A stretch of DNA of 64,000 bases from NCBI RefSeq assembly GCF_021869535.1, contig NW_026262712.1, forward strand, positions 65,442,100-65,506,099, in the 5' to 3' direction. The notes beneath the pieces were generated by a model. The model searched no databases. It was not told the origin of the DNA and worked only from the letters and a program-made list of their open reading frames with translations. This document shows positions 45,625 to 57,150 of this stretch, in pieces. This stretch comes from Mytilus californianus. Taxonomy: Eukaryota > Mollusca > Bivalvia > Mytilida > Mytilidae. The stretch's first letter is position 1; the number at the start of each line of letters is the position of its first letter. Made by a program: the position numbers and the translations under genes.

Positions 45625-45819
45625 CTATTCTAATGGTAGTGCAGTGCAAGTGCATGGTGGACACTCTTCTGTAATAATTCGTTTTTCTAATAGATTGGAT
45701 TTGAGTAGGCATTCATATTTTCCCGCGTTTGTTACAAAACGTTCTTGAGATATTCTTCCGCATGCGTTAACACAAATTTTCGGTATTCTTGATATGTTAT
45801 TGATATATGTATTTCTCAC
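45625..45819 (-). CDS. Small cysteine-rich open frame, unidentified
   Basis: 64 codons on the - strand, with CVNACGRISQERFVTNAG, KYECLLKSNL and a close EECPPCTCTALPLE. Six to seven cysteines, clustered in the last half, are unusual for chance sequence here. The ATG is not in a distinctive context, and a TTTTGTCGTGAG just after it could be a splice acceptor, so this may be a terminal exon. I do not recognise the family. Chance or a repeat-derived frame cannot be excluded. Confidence 0.2.
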   Translation of the reverse strand: MRNTYINNISRIPKICVNACGRISQERFVTNAGKYECLLKSNLLEKRIITEECPPCTCTALPLE

Positions 45820-46025
45820 GACAAAACATTTTCATATCATTTATCTATGTTCTTAAAAATTATTTTCATGAATATTTATTGATGAAATTAATATATAACA
45901 AGCGATAAGGAATGTTATTTTGCACTCGATAATATCCGCGTAATTATACGAAATACGTTCGGTTATCAGTCAAAAACGCAATTCACGTGAGTAGAAATGT
46001 CTGCGGCAACATAACGACGGAATGC
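45820..46025. other. AT-rich spacer
   Basis: No feature supported. Confidence 0.4.
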
Positions 46026-46295
46026 CCTCACGGTCATCCGCTGTAAAAATCAGCTAAATATATTTAGGCGTTTAGAAAAAAAGTCCGTTTAACTGTTTGT
46101 TGCGGAACTTACAGAATGACGGAATGACGGATAAGAGTGAACCTATATGACCTTGACAACTTTATCGCGTGGCCATAAAAATTATTAAAAAATTATAGGC
46201 AAAATAGGTATAGAATAGAGAAAATGGTATAAAAATAAAGAAAAGAGAAACATGGTCTAAAGTAATAAAGAATTAATAAAGGGAGGACCAAACAG
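46026..46295 (+). repeat. Terminal part of the bivalve tandem-unit repeat plus an A-rich repeat
   Basis: AAAAATCAGCTAAATATATT, GGCGTTTAGAAAAAAAGTCC and GTTTAACTG match the tandem unit. GCGGAACTTACAGAATGACG then GAATGACGGATAAGAG and ATCGCGTGGCCATAAAAATT look like the 3' close I remember for this family. From 46,200, AGGTATAGAATAGAGAAAAT belongs to the AGAATAGAGAATAATGGGG group. Confidence 0.7.
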
Positions 46296-48000
46296 TACAA
46301 ACGTTGTTCCATTCTTTGGGTGGTTTTGTTAAGTGCGTGCAGAAATAAGTCTTCCGTGCTATGAATCAATGCACCATATGTCTTCTTGACAATATTTGTT
46401 TGTTATGTTGCTATACGTAGGTGCAGTATAAGGTTTCCTAATGCTGTAGGTTCGTGCTGTCAGATATTTACAGTTATTGAGTATTTATTTTAGAGCTAAC
46501 TTCTTTTATACGAACTCTGCTATTTTCTCTTTCAGTCTGTATGTTTATTGATATTGTTTCATAAGTCTGTCGTCATTACTTGCCCTTTACTTGCTTGCCC
46601 TTTTCACATATCATATATTATCAAGTTATCTAACTAATATCTCGGTGTGTTTTAAGTTGGCTAAATGTTTGTATTGTTTTTTTTTTATTCTACAATTATA
46701 TCGTCGGGCTATTTGGTATTTTGTTATATAATTTCTTTCCTACATCTTTGTATGTCAGGCTTCAATGAACTGCCATAACAACGTCAATCAAAGAAATCCG
46801 ATCAAACTGATTTGTGACCGTCTTGAACTTACAATGATGTGTGGGTTTTTGTTTCATGTTGAATGCCTCATTTTGACGTCGAGAGAAAGATTCAACAAAC
46901 GCGTTGTTTCCCAGTTTTTTGCCTTGATAAGTACGTGTAAGGAACTTGTGTACAAATTTAAAACATCGTTTTCGTTTATGTTTTCATACTAAATAACGGA
47001 ACTTGCCAATGAGGAAAATCGTTTGCGATTTTTGTCGATACTCAGTACAACTATCTGGATCGCATTAAAATTTTAGATTAAGAGAACATACTATTCTTAA
47101 AGCGTTCTGAACCTAAGATTGAATGATTGACTAGTATTTGCTTAACATCCAGTATAATATGCTTGTTCAGGACAAAACCAAATAAACAATAAATCGAGTA
47201 GGTTTATGTAGATTCAGAAGAGTGGATTGACCGTGATGATGAACGGAAATTACAGACTGCTACTTGAAATGAGAGTCTGCTGGGTAGAAGCAGAAATTTT
47301 GCCATGCAATATGCCACCCAAGGACCCCACAAAGTGATACGGGTTCATTAACGTGAAACGTGCGTGGTACTTTCACTACCCAAAGAATCGCACTTAAAGT
47401 CCTTATCCCGACTGAATACGGCTGCGTATTTATACTCCTTGCACAGCCAAACCGATTTCCTTGCATTGTATGATGGATATTTTGTTCATAATTTCAAGAA
47501 ATCATACATAGAAAAAGGTAACAAATTCACAAAAAATCACATTCACGAGTACTACCTTTGCTCTGTAAAATAAAAATTGTATACTCAAATGTTATCAACA
47601 CTTTATAATACTGACGTTTTTGGAGAACCCTTCTCTATCAGGAGAACCTGGAATTTCTTCCAGTCATTGTGTATTCAATATTTTTGTTAATGTTGTTTAT
47701 ACATAGAAACCTTTACCTTCTGTAGAATTCCATTAATGGATATATGTTTTGTTAAAATTAAAATTTAAAAACATATCAAAATTGGTAAAAAAATAAGAAT
47801 TACAACCAGTTAAAGGTGTGGCATCCTTAAACCCTGGTAAAGACTGATTATTTTATTTTATAATGGTTATATCAATTTTATTGCCATGTATTGATATCAA
47901 ACTCTAATCGACCATCACGTTTTCGAATTAGGTTTTATTATACATTTTGCTAGCAGTATTTAAAATAAACTGAGAAATGTTAACTTCTTACTAAAAAAAT
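46296..48000. other. Mostly unassigned DNA with one GC-richer block
   Basis: Positions 47,260-47,475 are GC-richer (GTGATACGGGTTCATTAACG, GTGCGTGGTACTTTCACTAC, AGTCCTTATCCCGACTGAAT) and look like an old interspersed repeat. The frames across it on both strands have no domain. The rest shows nothing. Confidence 0.45.
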
Positions 48001-48002
48001 GT

Positions 48003-48345
48003 AGACTTGGAAGTGAGAAATGTCAAGTTGGAATTGAGAAATGTTAAGATGAAACTGAAAAATGTCAAGTGTGAACTAACAATGTCAAGTTGGAGCTAAC
48101 AATGTCAAGTTGGAACTAACAATGTCAAGTACAACCAACTAACAATGTGAAGTTGGAACAACTAAAAATGTCAAGTTGGAACTAACAATGTCAAGTTGGA
48201 ACTAACAATGTCAAGTTGGAACAACTAACTATGTCAAGTTGGAACTAACAATGTCAAGTTGGAACTAACAATGTCAAGTTGGAACCAACAATGTCAAGTT
48301 GGAACTGAGAAATATGAATGTCGACCTCGAAGGGAGAAATGGGAA
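48003..48345. repeat. 20-bp tandem array
   Basis: Unit AACAATGTCAAGTTGGAACT. The central units are nearly identical, some with AAC inserts giving 24-27-bp spacing. The left part is a diverged AAATGTCAAGTTGGAATTGAG form. Roughly 16 units. Not coding in any frame throughout. Confidence 0.9.
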
Positions 48346-48829
48346 GTTGAAAATGAATTTTTGAAAGCCTAATGTCACTACCGGTATCTCATGCAAATGA
48401 TAAATTAGGTATTCGCTCGTCGTAGCCACATTCATATCCTCTTTTCTCGATTGCGACATAACCAAATGTGACTTATTATTGAATGTCTACTTGCAATGAG
48501 TAACACGCCGGGTACCAATAATGAAAGAAGCTGATTACCATTCTGGAACACCTGAGTTTATCCCTGGTTTTTTTATGGGGTTCGTGTTGCTTAATCTTAA
48601 GTGTGTTGTGTAGTGTTTTGTTTGTCTTTTCGTCATTTTTCTTTTTGGACATAGTGATCCCTTTATTGGACTTTTTGGTTGTCTCTTGCTATTTTTTCCA
48701 ACCTATTATTTTATAAAATACATGAAAATTATTAACATGAACACAAGACCAAAGAAAAAAGTAAAAACAACAATCAAAGAGGTAAGGTCTATACTCGTTT
48801 GAATTGTTTCACGTTTTGTCACATGAGCA

Positions 48830-48969
48830 GGCGGATCCAGCCATTTTTAAAAGGGGGTTCCAACCCAGGATAAAGGGGGGTTTCAAGAATATGTCCCCAT
48901 TCAAAATCATTGGTCGTCAAAAAAAAGGGGGTTCCAACCTCTGGACCCCCCCCCCCACCTGGATCCGCC
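48830..48969. mobile_element. 140-bp GGCGGATCCAG MITE, complete copy
   Basis: GGCGGATCCAG at 48,830 and CTGGATCCGCC ending at 48,969 are perfect 11-bp inverted ends. The interior has AAAAGGGGGTTCCAACCCAG, ATATGTCCCCATTCAAAATC and AAAAAAGGGGGTTCCAACCT, so a subterminal GGGGGTTCCAACC is repeated. It matches the worn copy at 22,088. I recall closely similar units across many invertebrate genomes. Confidence 0.9.
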
Positions 48970-48975
48970 ACTGTG

Positions 48976-49440
48976 TCATATCTCTTATAACTGAGTGTAC
49001 ATTATTTGTTTCGATTATTGTTAAAGGTCGTACGATGACCTTAAGTTTCTTACATCCACGTCATTTTGACTCTTTACTTGAGAACTCATGATACCCGTTT
49101 CATCTATACGAGACTCGAATCAAAACAGTACAATACTGCAAAGTCATGCTAAGTATGCCTACATTTTAAAAAACAATATTATTCACTTGAATTTAAGGAA
49201 CCACAGAAATTGATTGTCAAACTACTGACATATGTCATACATTTTTCAAGGAACGTTAACGTATAACAGCTCTAATTTCCTGCTTTGGGACTGTTCTTGT
49301 ATTCATGTCTTAATGTTTTATGTATATTTTCTTACACTTAGTCATACAAATGCAGGTGTGCAAATCATTGGGTCCTTTTAGTTGACATTTTAAAGGGCAC
49401 TCGCTTGGGTATTGTTTTCACAGCAAATTGATGGCATATA
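48976..49440. other. AT-rich DNA with no recognised gene
   Basis: Nothing supportable. Confidence 0.45.
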
Positions 49441-49566
49441 TTGTGACACCTCAAGCACAGTATTGATCGACTGTTTGTGTTTAACGCCACTTCCACCACT
49501 CTTAGTTTATGTTAAATTTTAAAAATAAATGAACTATTTAGACCGCTTAGCCATCGAGCTTCCATG
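49441..49566 (-). mobile_element. Degraded SINE fragment
   Basis: On the + strand GTGTTTAACGCCACTTCCAC and ATTTAGACCGCTTAGCCATC then GAGCTTCC correspond to the GTTTTAACGCCACTTTTAAG and CTTTGACCACTCGGCCACCG / GAGGCCCC parts of the SINE at 18,012-18,310. The central domain is missing. It is an old internally deleted copy on the - strand. Confidence 0.6.
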
Positions 49567-50685
49567 GACAACAAAAAACATTCAGTGAAATCATTAAAAA
49601 GGAGTATAGAATCATGAAAACAAACACCTCTTAAATTTCCCTCAATGGTCGTCAATTCAGGCAAAAAATCAAGACTACGGTTTTCAAGCTTTTCATTGCG
49701 TAAACAGAAATTTTTACATTAAAAATACAATAAAATACGTTCCCTATTGAACATTTACTTACCAATATTAACCAGTGTATTCATTTTCGACCCCGAACGA
49801 ATCCACCGCTTCGACTATCTTACTTTTTCCCCGACTTTGACTGAAAAAATACGTGACATCTAAAAATGCACTAACAAAGCATTTCTCGAGATGAAAAGAA
49901 AGTCAGTCAAAACAATAAGTCGCCAAACCAAACACCAAAGGATAAAGACGAACAAAAATGCTGATTATTACTTATTACAATAAAAAATCAGGAAGTTAGT
50001 AGCCTTCAGTTATTTCATAAGCGAAGAAAGAAGGAGGGGATGTGTGGCTATCTATGACGCAGATATTTCATTATTATTATAATAGTCAATTATATCATTA
50101 GCATGATTATAGCAACATATTTCTTACAAATTATACAATCATGACATACTACAAAGTTACGCTTCATTTTAGAATACCATTAGAAAAACGTGAGATATGA
50201 CATAATACAACTACTCACGATGTTCCTGTATAAAAATATGGTATTTAGAAAATAACATACCGTACTCCACTATCACTGTGGTTAACCACAATACGTAGTA
50301 ATTTAAGTATTCCATGCATGTATATTTATTACGTTATTGGAAATCTAAAGGTGCTCGGGTGTCTTGTGTTATTATTATTGGTACGCGATGCATCTAATGT
50401 TTCTGTGCGATACCTTAGATCTTATCAAAGGCCGCTCATTTGGTGCTAATCTATTTTTGGTTTAATCAAGCCATCACGCGCATGGTCAGATGCAATTAAT
50501 TTTTATGTTTATGTAAGTAAACATATGTAGAAAAGTTGAATAAAAGGTCAGGTAATCAAACGTTAGTAATATTAGACAAGACTTCGTGTGTAAAGAAGAA
50601 CATGATTATTTAATTGGCTCTTTGTGCCTTGTGTCTATCATACTTGTTTTTATGTACCAGAAAACTTTCCACCAAGGTTCAAACG
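49567..50685. other. AT-rich DNA with no recognised gene
   Basis: No feature supported. The frame at 50,586-50,798 runs into the following repeat. Confidence 0.45.
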
Positions 50686-51125
50686 AAGTGGGTGTAAGCA
50701 ATTATAGGCAACCGTGCGGCCTTCAACAATTAAAAAGCTCATGCTATATAGTCGTTTATAAAAGGCCCCGACATGAAAATATGAAACAATTCAATTGAGC
50801 AAATAACGGCCTAATTTAAAACAAAACAATTTATGAAAAACAAATAGGACAGACATGAACGACAACCACCGAACTACAGGCTCCTGACTTGTGACAGGCA
50901 CACAAAGAATGTGGCGGGTTTAAATATGTTTGAAGGCACCAACTTTCCCCAACCTGGGACAGTGGTGTAACAGTACAACAAACTAGAAAAATCAGTTGAA
51001 AATGGCTAAACTAATCAGATCGATACAAAGCAGAAAAACATCTAACAAAAACACAGACCGGACGTGGCAGGGGGACAACAAAAAGACAAAAAAGTACAGA
51101 TCTGAGAGTACTGGCAGTTAGCGTA
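50686..51125 (+). repeat. GATTGCCAATGA family repeat, 5'-truncated copy
   Basis: Starts within the family at GGTGTAAGCAATTATAGGCA and CCGTGCGGCCTTCAACAATT. It continues with TATAAAAGGCCCCGACATGA, ACAGGCTCCTGACTTGTGAC, CCCCAACCTGGGACAGTGG, GTGTAACAGTACAAC and a 3' extension to CAGATCGATACAAAGC. At 51,097 AGATCTGAGAGTACTGGCAG repeats part of the 8.9-kb hairpin arm. Confidence 0.85.
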
Positions 51126-53343
51126 CCCCTCTTTATCCCACAGATTCTTCTTTGCATCTTTAAGATTTGTTTCTAATTTTCAATACACTGGATTATCTGT
51201 ATTTTTGTCATACAATAATACGGCCTTATTTGCTCTCTTTGTCTCGACTTAATTATGTCCATCTTGTCACCTTGAAAATGTGAATTTTATACCTTTCAGT
51301 ATTGAATTTGAATATATAACTAGGGAAATTTCATACAGGATCCTCGTATTTAGGATACAATTTATAATGAAAGAAATTTCAATCGTCATTTATGTTGCAT
51401 TTTCATGTAAATATTTATTTTTCCCTTTTTTTTTTGGCGCAAATGAAATGATGCATTTTTAAAGAAAAAGCGCAAATGCAATGTGCCTAATTTTGATATC
51501 GTTATTTTTGTTGGTCAATTTTTACACGAAAATTGTTTTCGATTTTCAAGAAAGACTAGAAAACTTTAAATGTTGTCTGTCACTAAGTAGCATACGAACA
51601 TTACCGATTTATTATATCAAATGCGCAGAACAATCTTTGAAGTTTTATTTATACAAAATGACACATGTTCTTGTCGCACCTTTCATTTCTGTCGACTCTG
51701 GTACATTTTAACAGGAAATAAATTACATACAAACAAATTTGTCCTAACATCAACTATAGTTTTAGACTAATAGGTTCTTTATTGCCTTCTTAACTTATGT
51801 CAATAATACTGTGTCATAGTAAGATTAGCAAGTGAATAAACTGAAGTTTATTGCAGCTTTTTGAATAAATATCTTAATCCATGCACAGGAAATTAACTTC
51901 AGGACACACTAACACACTGTATAGTTGAATAGAAAATTACCCTACAACATATATGTATAAACTACATTGAGGACAGTTATAGAATGTAGTTTTTCCCCCT
52001 TATATTTGTAGAATGTACTGTGGTCATCCTTAGGACAATTAAGACTATAGTCATTGTATATGTTGTAAGTATTTGAAAAGGACGATACAATTAATTTTAT
52101 AATTGAAATAATTGAATGTATAATTAAAAGGTTTTAAAAAATAAAATATTTGCTGCCGAGGATCTAAGTGATAACCAAGGTAATATGACCGACAAAGCTG
52201 TTTTGCAACTAATAGTTATAGAGTGCAGGTATTACAATATTAAACGACAGCAGATTTACAAAATCCAGGCCTTTCCGACAAAATTAACATCCTTAAAAAA
52301 ATATGCAAGAAAAGAATTAAATGATGAAACTTACGGTCATGGGTGTAACAAAAATGATAAAATGAAACCCATAAGACATGGTCAAGATTCATGTAACTTG
52401 CTACATCATGTTTTATATTCTATCATGTCGTGTCCATGTTTAGACTCAATTTGTCGTTGTATAATATCTCCATATCGTCGGACACGACATGTTTTCTTTT
52501 TCTTTTTCTTTTCTGGTCCATTAAACAATACCTGAAAACCCTAATGAAAACATCTGCCCTCATTGATTAAAAATTTGTATTTTATTATTTCCCAACCATT
52601 TTATCCATTTTCATTTAGATATAAAATCAATGTACAATCTAGAATAATGATGGCAGTATATTATTGACTCGGGTAACTGCCAGTATTCTCAAAATATCGA
52701 ATTGTTGCTTTGAATTAATATTCCTAGATAAAATTGCCTGTCTTTGTTGATAAACAATCCGTTACATTAGTATAAACTGTAACATGATGGTAGATTTGCG
52801 TTAAAGTCCTGTTATGCATTTAGTAACTTTGTCTAACAATAAATAGTCGAATAATTGTAACTCGACTATTACCGATTTGTTAGTAATTAGTAATTAAGCA
52901 ATACAATTTAAAGATGTGTATTCGATAGAAGATAAATGAAAACGTATTTAGAATAGATTTGTGGAAATAAACGAAGAAAAGAAAGTATCGATAATCTGTC
53001 ATTATAAAACATCGATCACTTCGTTGATTAAAGTGGTGATGTATAGATCTTAAACAACAGACTGTGTAAGGATTACACCTAAACATAACTAGCTGAAGGA
53101 CTATTGGTCGCTTATCAATCAAAAGGCGAAATTATCTTTAACGGATAAACATTGTTGAAACAGTCACCAATTATAGAAATATGGTTGATAAACTAAGACA
53201 CTTCATTGTAAATTTAATCTGTATTTACAGTTTACCCGGGAAAATGCACCCGTTTATCGAAATTTTCTGATAGCAGAAATGATACTAGTGTGTCAATCAA
53301 ATTTTGTCATTCATTGTGGGAAAGAAGATAATTCATCTTTCAG
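51126..53343. other. AT-rich DNA upstream of the LRR exon
   Basis: No repeat or RNA gene recognised. The longest frame (52,185-52,535, + strand, 116 codons) ends in a run of phenylalanines from a TTTTTC tract and has no domain I know; it could be chance. If a 5' non-coding exon of the LRR gene exists, it would lie here or further upstream. Confidence 0.4.
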
Positions 53344-53558
53344 AACCATATCATTATGGCAAAGAGAAATTACGAAAAGTTAAAATGTGTCACATTATTA
53401 ATGATGTTAGTTTATTGTGCAAGTGCTGGTACTAATTGTGAAAATGAATGTCCAAAATTTTGTCATTGCTCCGGTTTGTGTAATTCAAGAAGAGTTGATT
53501 GTTCAGGAAAAAACCTGACAGCGGTACCGGATGGCATTCCAGATGATGTCGTAAATTT
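53344..53558 (+). CDS. First coding exon of a secreted/membrane leucine-rich-repeat protein (partial)
   Basis: ATG at 53,356 opens 67 codons. Residues 1-24 are a signal peptide: basic MAKRNYEKLK, hydrophobic CVTLLMMLVYCASA, with likely cleavage near ASA-G. Residues 28-62 form an LRR N-terminal cap: NCENECPKFCHCSGLC, RRVDCSGKNLTAVPDGIP, with the C-x3-C-x-C...C pattern and the V-P-x-x-I-P that leads into the first repeat, as in Slit-type and other extracellular LRR proteins. The frame ends at a consensus donor, GTAAGT at 53,559, leaving two bases of a codon (phase 2), the usual phase between LRR exons. TTCATCTTTCAG just upstream (to 53,343) fits an acceptor, so this may be exon 2 with a non-coding exon before it. 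The family is clear; which LRR protein it is cannot be told from the cap alone. Confidence 0.85.
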
Positions 53559-53564
53559 GTAAGT
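53559..53564 (+). promoter_or_regulatory. Splice donor of the LRR exon
   Basis: GTAAGT matches the metazoan consensus exactly and falls where the LRR reading frame would otherwise terminate at the next codon (TAA). It defines the exon end. Confidence 0.85.
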
Positions 53565-55565
53565 AATATTTTAGTTTTGTATTCGCTAGTGCATTTCTTC
53601 ACTACAATGATAACTTGGGGTACTTAATTTACATTTGTAGTGTCTGTTAATTATCCTTCAGTTATCTTAATTCGACACTACAATACCTGCAGCACTGTTG
53701 ATACAGCTGTTCTCTTTAATTTATTTTACCAACATGCAAAATCGTGTGCTAACAAATTTGTTAGAAATTGGAATTAGTGCTTTATACCACCTTTGTACTA
53801 ACATATATAGTTTCATTAATCTCTTACGCTTAAATAATTAACGTAGCTTACTTTTGTACATACGATTAGATATACATATCAAGATTCTCAAATAGAAATT
53901 AAAAAACTTTTTCATGAATATCTTTATGTTTGTGTCAGAAAAAAATGAAATTTGTGCATTAAAACCCAGAATGTACTTTAAACTCATACATAGCTCTTGA
54001 AATCTTGCCTTCTAATCTGGTGGTACCAGTAAAAATATTGTGGTCCTATATTTTCGGAAACATTTTACTATCCGTTATTTTCATACATGTAAGACTAGGC
54101 CAATTTCAATAATTATATGGTTCCATATTAAATATCAATATACATTGTAATCACGGATCTATACTTAAAACAAGACAGCATAAAAAGAAGAATAAAACAA
54201 CCAGAAACTTTTGGTTGGACATGAGGACTACCAGTAAACTCAATTTGGCGGACCTACCGTATTTTTTGCAGTCCTTTTCAACTATTTCAACCGATTAACA
54301 CTGTACGAACAACAACAATGAAGAATTGCTGTTTCTGATTAGTAACTTAAATCTATTTTCATCCTTACTTTGCTTATAATTTTAATTTGAACTCGTTTGT
54401 TAACTCGCTTTTCCTTTCTACTATAACAAACATTGGTGAAACCTCTATAGATTTCTTATTAATTTGGATAACTTGATTAATCAGAAAATATAAAGCAGCG
54501 TTAGTCTGTAAGTGGTATTAACGAGAAGACAAAAAAAAGATTAAATTCTACAGACGTGTGTCCTCATTTTGCCTTAGCTATATTGGTTTGTTTGTACTAC
54601 ATTCTCAGAGGAATACTATAACGTGAGTTATGTTGTCTCCCTGGGCTCTAAATAGTAATACATGTTTCAGTGTGTAAACATAAACATCAATTAGTTATCG
54701 TGTTGCTTTGTACTTTATTGTTCGTGTTATTATTCAATATTATGATCCAAGCTCTGCAAGTATTCATCATATTTAGGGGGATTTCCCTGTGCACAGAAGA
54801 ATTATAGTTTTGTACCAACTATGACGTAAAAGAAGACCTTTGTTTTCACTCTAATAGTGAAGTTTGATTATAGATGTATATCGTTAAAAACTTACGTTTC
54901 AGTACAAATAATTATTAGTAAAAATTATACATGTACATGTATCAAATGAAAATCCCTTAAAAGAAACCGTTATTATCATTGTAAAAGTTGCTCAAAAACA
55001 ATACGTCATCGCAATGAAATCATTCTATTGCTTCATCATACTCCTTTTAAAATATTTCATTTAGTATTCTCACTGATGCATGTATATAGCAACATAACAC
55101 ACATGTAACATTTATTGATTGAAACTTATAAATAATTAAAGAAAATATGTAGTGTTTATAGATGAGCTTTTGTCTTTAAATTCCCTTTTTAAGTGCTATT
55201 TTACATTTAAAAAAAACTGTTGGCATGTTATTGAAACATTACATTCAAGATTTTAAACATAAAATACTGACACATACTTTCGGTCTATTTCTAATTTTCA
55301 AATATTGATTAAAATTATATGTTGAAGAACTGATATGAGTGATAGTATAATGGCATGCAATATCACCTTGAAGTTAGTATTCGTTTCTAGATTTTTAACA
55401 ATACGATAGTTTTTCTTGTAATTCCCAAATCCCTGTGGAATTTTAATATTGATTTCATTATCTATCATAACAGTTGGAATTGATATTGAGGTTCCAGACA
55501 GAGAAATAAAACTGTAACAATAATGATTCAGTTAGTACACTTAATTATAAAAGAAGACATGATGT
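53565..55565. other. Probable LRR gene intron; no exon found
   Basis: I looked for a phase-2 acceptor followed by an L-x-x-L-x-L-x-x-N-x-(I/L) repeat and found none. AT-rich, with no clear repeats in this part. Confidence 0.5.
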
Positions 55566-55735
55566 CACATTAGCTGCGCGGATTAGGGACGCGGGTAGGG
55601 GAAGAGTAACGCTCTCTACACGTGAAAGAACCCTAGCTACAATTCTTTGAGGGTTCCGTAGATGACCCGTTATACGGCACAATTTCTTTCCTTATCATTA
55701 TAATTACCCTCAATTCCAGTGGTATTATAGTTTAC
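55566..55735 (+). repeat. Bivalve interspersed repeat fragment
   Basis: AGCTGCGCGGATTAGGGACG, GAGGGTTCCGTAGATGACCC, GTTATACGGCACAATTTCTT and CTCAATTCCAGTGG. GC-richer than its surroundings and recalled as a common bivalve repeat; single copy here. Confidence 0.55.
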
Positions 55736-56950
55736 CAGCCATATGCATCTTCATGTTAAGACAAATGGCCACATTGTAGAGCCTATACAGAATTTATTGT
55801 GAATTTGTTCATGAAATGTATTTGTTACTGGATGTGGAGAAAACCAGAAATTAACATTCACCCTTTGTAGAGTCATCTCATTCATTTCCGATGTTCAAAT
55901 TGTAGAATAGTATTGATGTTCTTGAGAATCTATAAAGACGGCCCAACATTGTAAATGTTAACTTTGATTATCCAATAATGTAGACATAATTCTGAACGTC
56001 AATGTATACAGGTTATATGTTGCATGCCGTTACAATCTGCACTGGAATTAATGTAAAGGCTAGAAGAACAGAAAATATTAGAAGCAGCATGTTTCAAATG
56101 CTGATTTAATTTAAGGTTGTCCAGACGACTCAATATCGACTTCTTTTGACTAACTACAGAATTGACAACATTGCGTCATCTTTGATAAGTTTTAAGTCCA
56201 AACTGGCTTTTGGCCTTTTTGCGAAAGTCTAAATCGTGAGGAGATAAAATAAGAGATTATCAACAAATTGAATAAACACATGTACATGTAGGTTAGCTAA
56301 TAAATAAAAACATGTTGACTTTTAGCAGCAAATAACATCTTTATTCGGAGGCTTCAATTATACATGTATTGGTTTCTGTTTTCGGAACTGAAACGGGCAA
56401 AAGTGTTAGCAATTTCTATACAAAATTATCGGGCTGTCTGTTTGTACACTTGTTAAGATCTGTCTGTCCTCTCATATAGTGCATTGTAAATTAAGCCATA
56501 AAGCGGTATTGATTTGCCAATGAAGTAGGCAAGATGAAGTAGTTATATTAATGATGCCAATTTTACATACAAGTTAATCAACTTTTTCTAGGATGCTTTA
56601 TTTGATCTGATAGGAAAGATCATACCAAAGTGAGAAATGTGAAAAAATTACAAAAAAGCGGAATTTGGGAAATGAGCACCCCCGTGTCATTCACCTTCCC
56701 CAAATTTTCCCGAGATACATGCTTGAAATTCTTATCATTTTTTTATTTATTTTTTTTTTGGGAACTGTGAAATGGCAGAACTTTGACTAGAATTAAGTGA
56801 TTGAGGTGCATTAAGATGATATGTTCAATTATGCGAGTTAAACTTTATTTTCTTATACAAATATATTCTTAATTGACGTTTCATGTTTTGCCGACTTGTA
56901 TCGATGTATAATCTATCTTATACAGTTGTCGCATTTTTCATTTTTGTTTG
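55736..56950. other. AT-rich DNA with no recognised gene
   Basis: Nothing supportable apart from a T-rich tract near 56,740. Confidence 0.45.
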
Positions 56951-57150
56951 TTATATGAGAATTGTTGGGGTTCTAGACGGTGTTAAAAGAACAAAGAATA
57001 ATCTCCAAACAAATAAAGAATAGAGAATAATTGGGTCCTTAAATGTAATGAAAAGAAAATATTCACCTTTAAGTGTTAAGAACGAAGAATAATTGGGTCT
57101 TAAATTGTAAATAATATGGAAGTGAAGACCCCTAATATTCCAGACCCTCA
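56951..57150 (-). repeat. A-rich AGAATAGAGAATAATGGGG repeat, copy
   Basis: GTTGGGGTTCTAGACGGTG, AAGAATAGAGAATAATTGGG, AAGAACGAAGAATAATTGGG and GAAGACCCCTAATATTCCAG. An internal duplication of the GAATAATTGGGTC block is visible (57,015-57,050 and 57,075-57,105). The - strand frame here is repeat-derived. Confidence 0.65.

Noticed and set aside
52185-52535. 116-codon gene upstream of the LRR exon
   Set aside because: No domain, no splice context, ends in a low-complexity phenylalanine run; length is within chance for this AT content.
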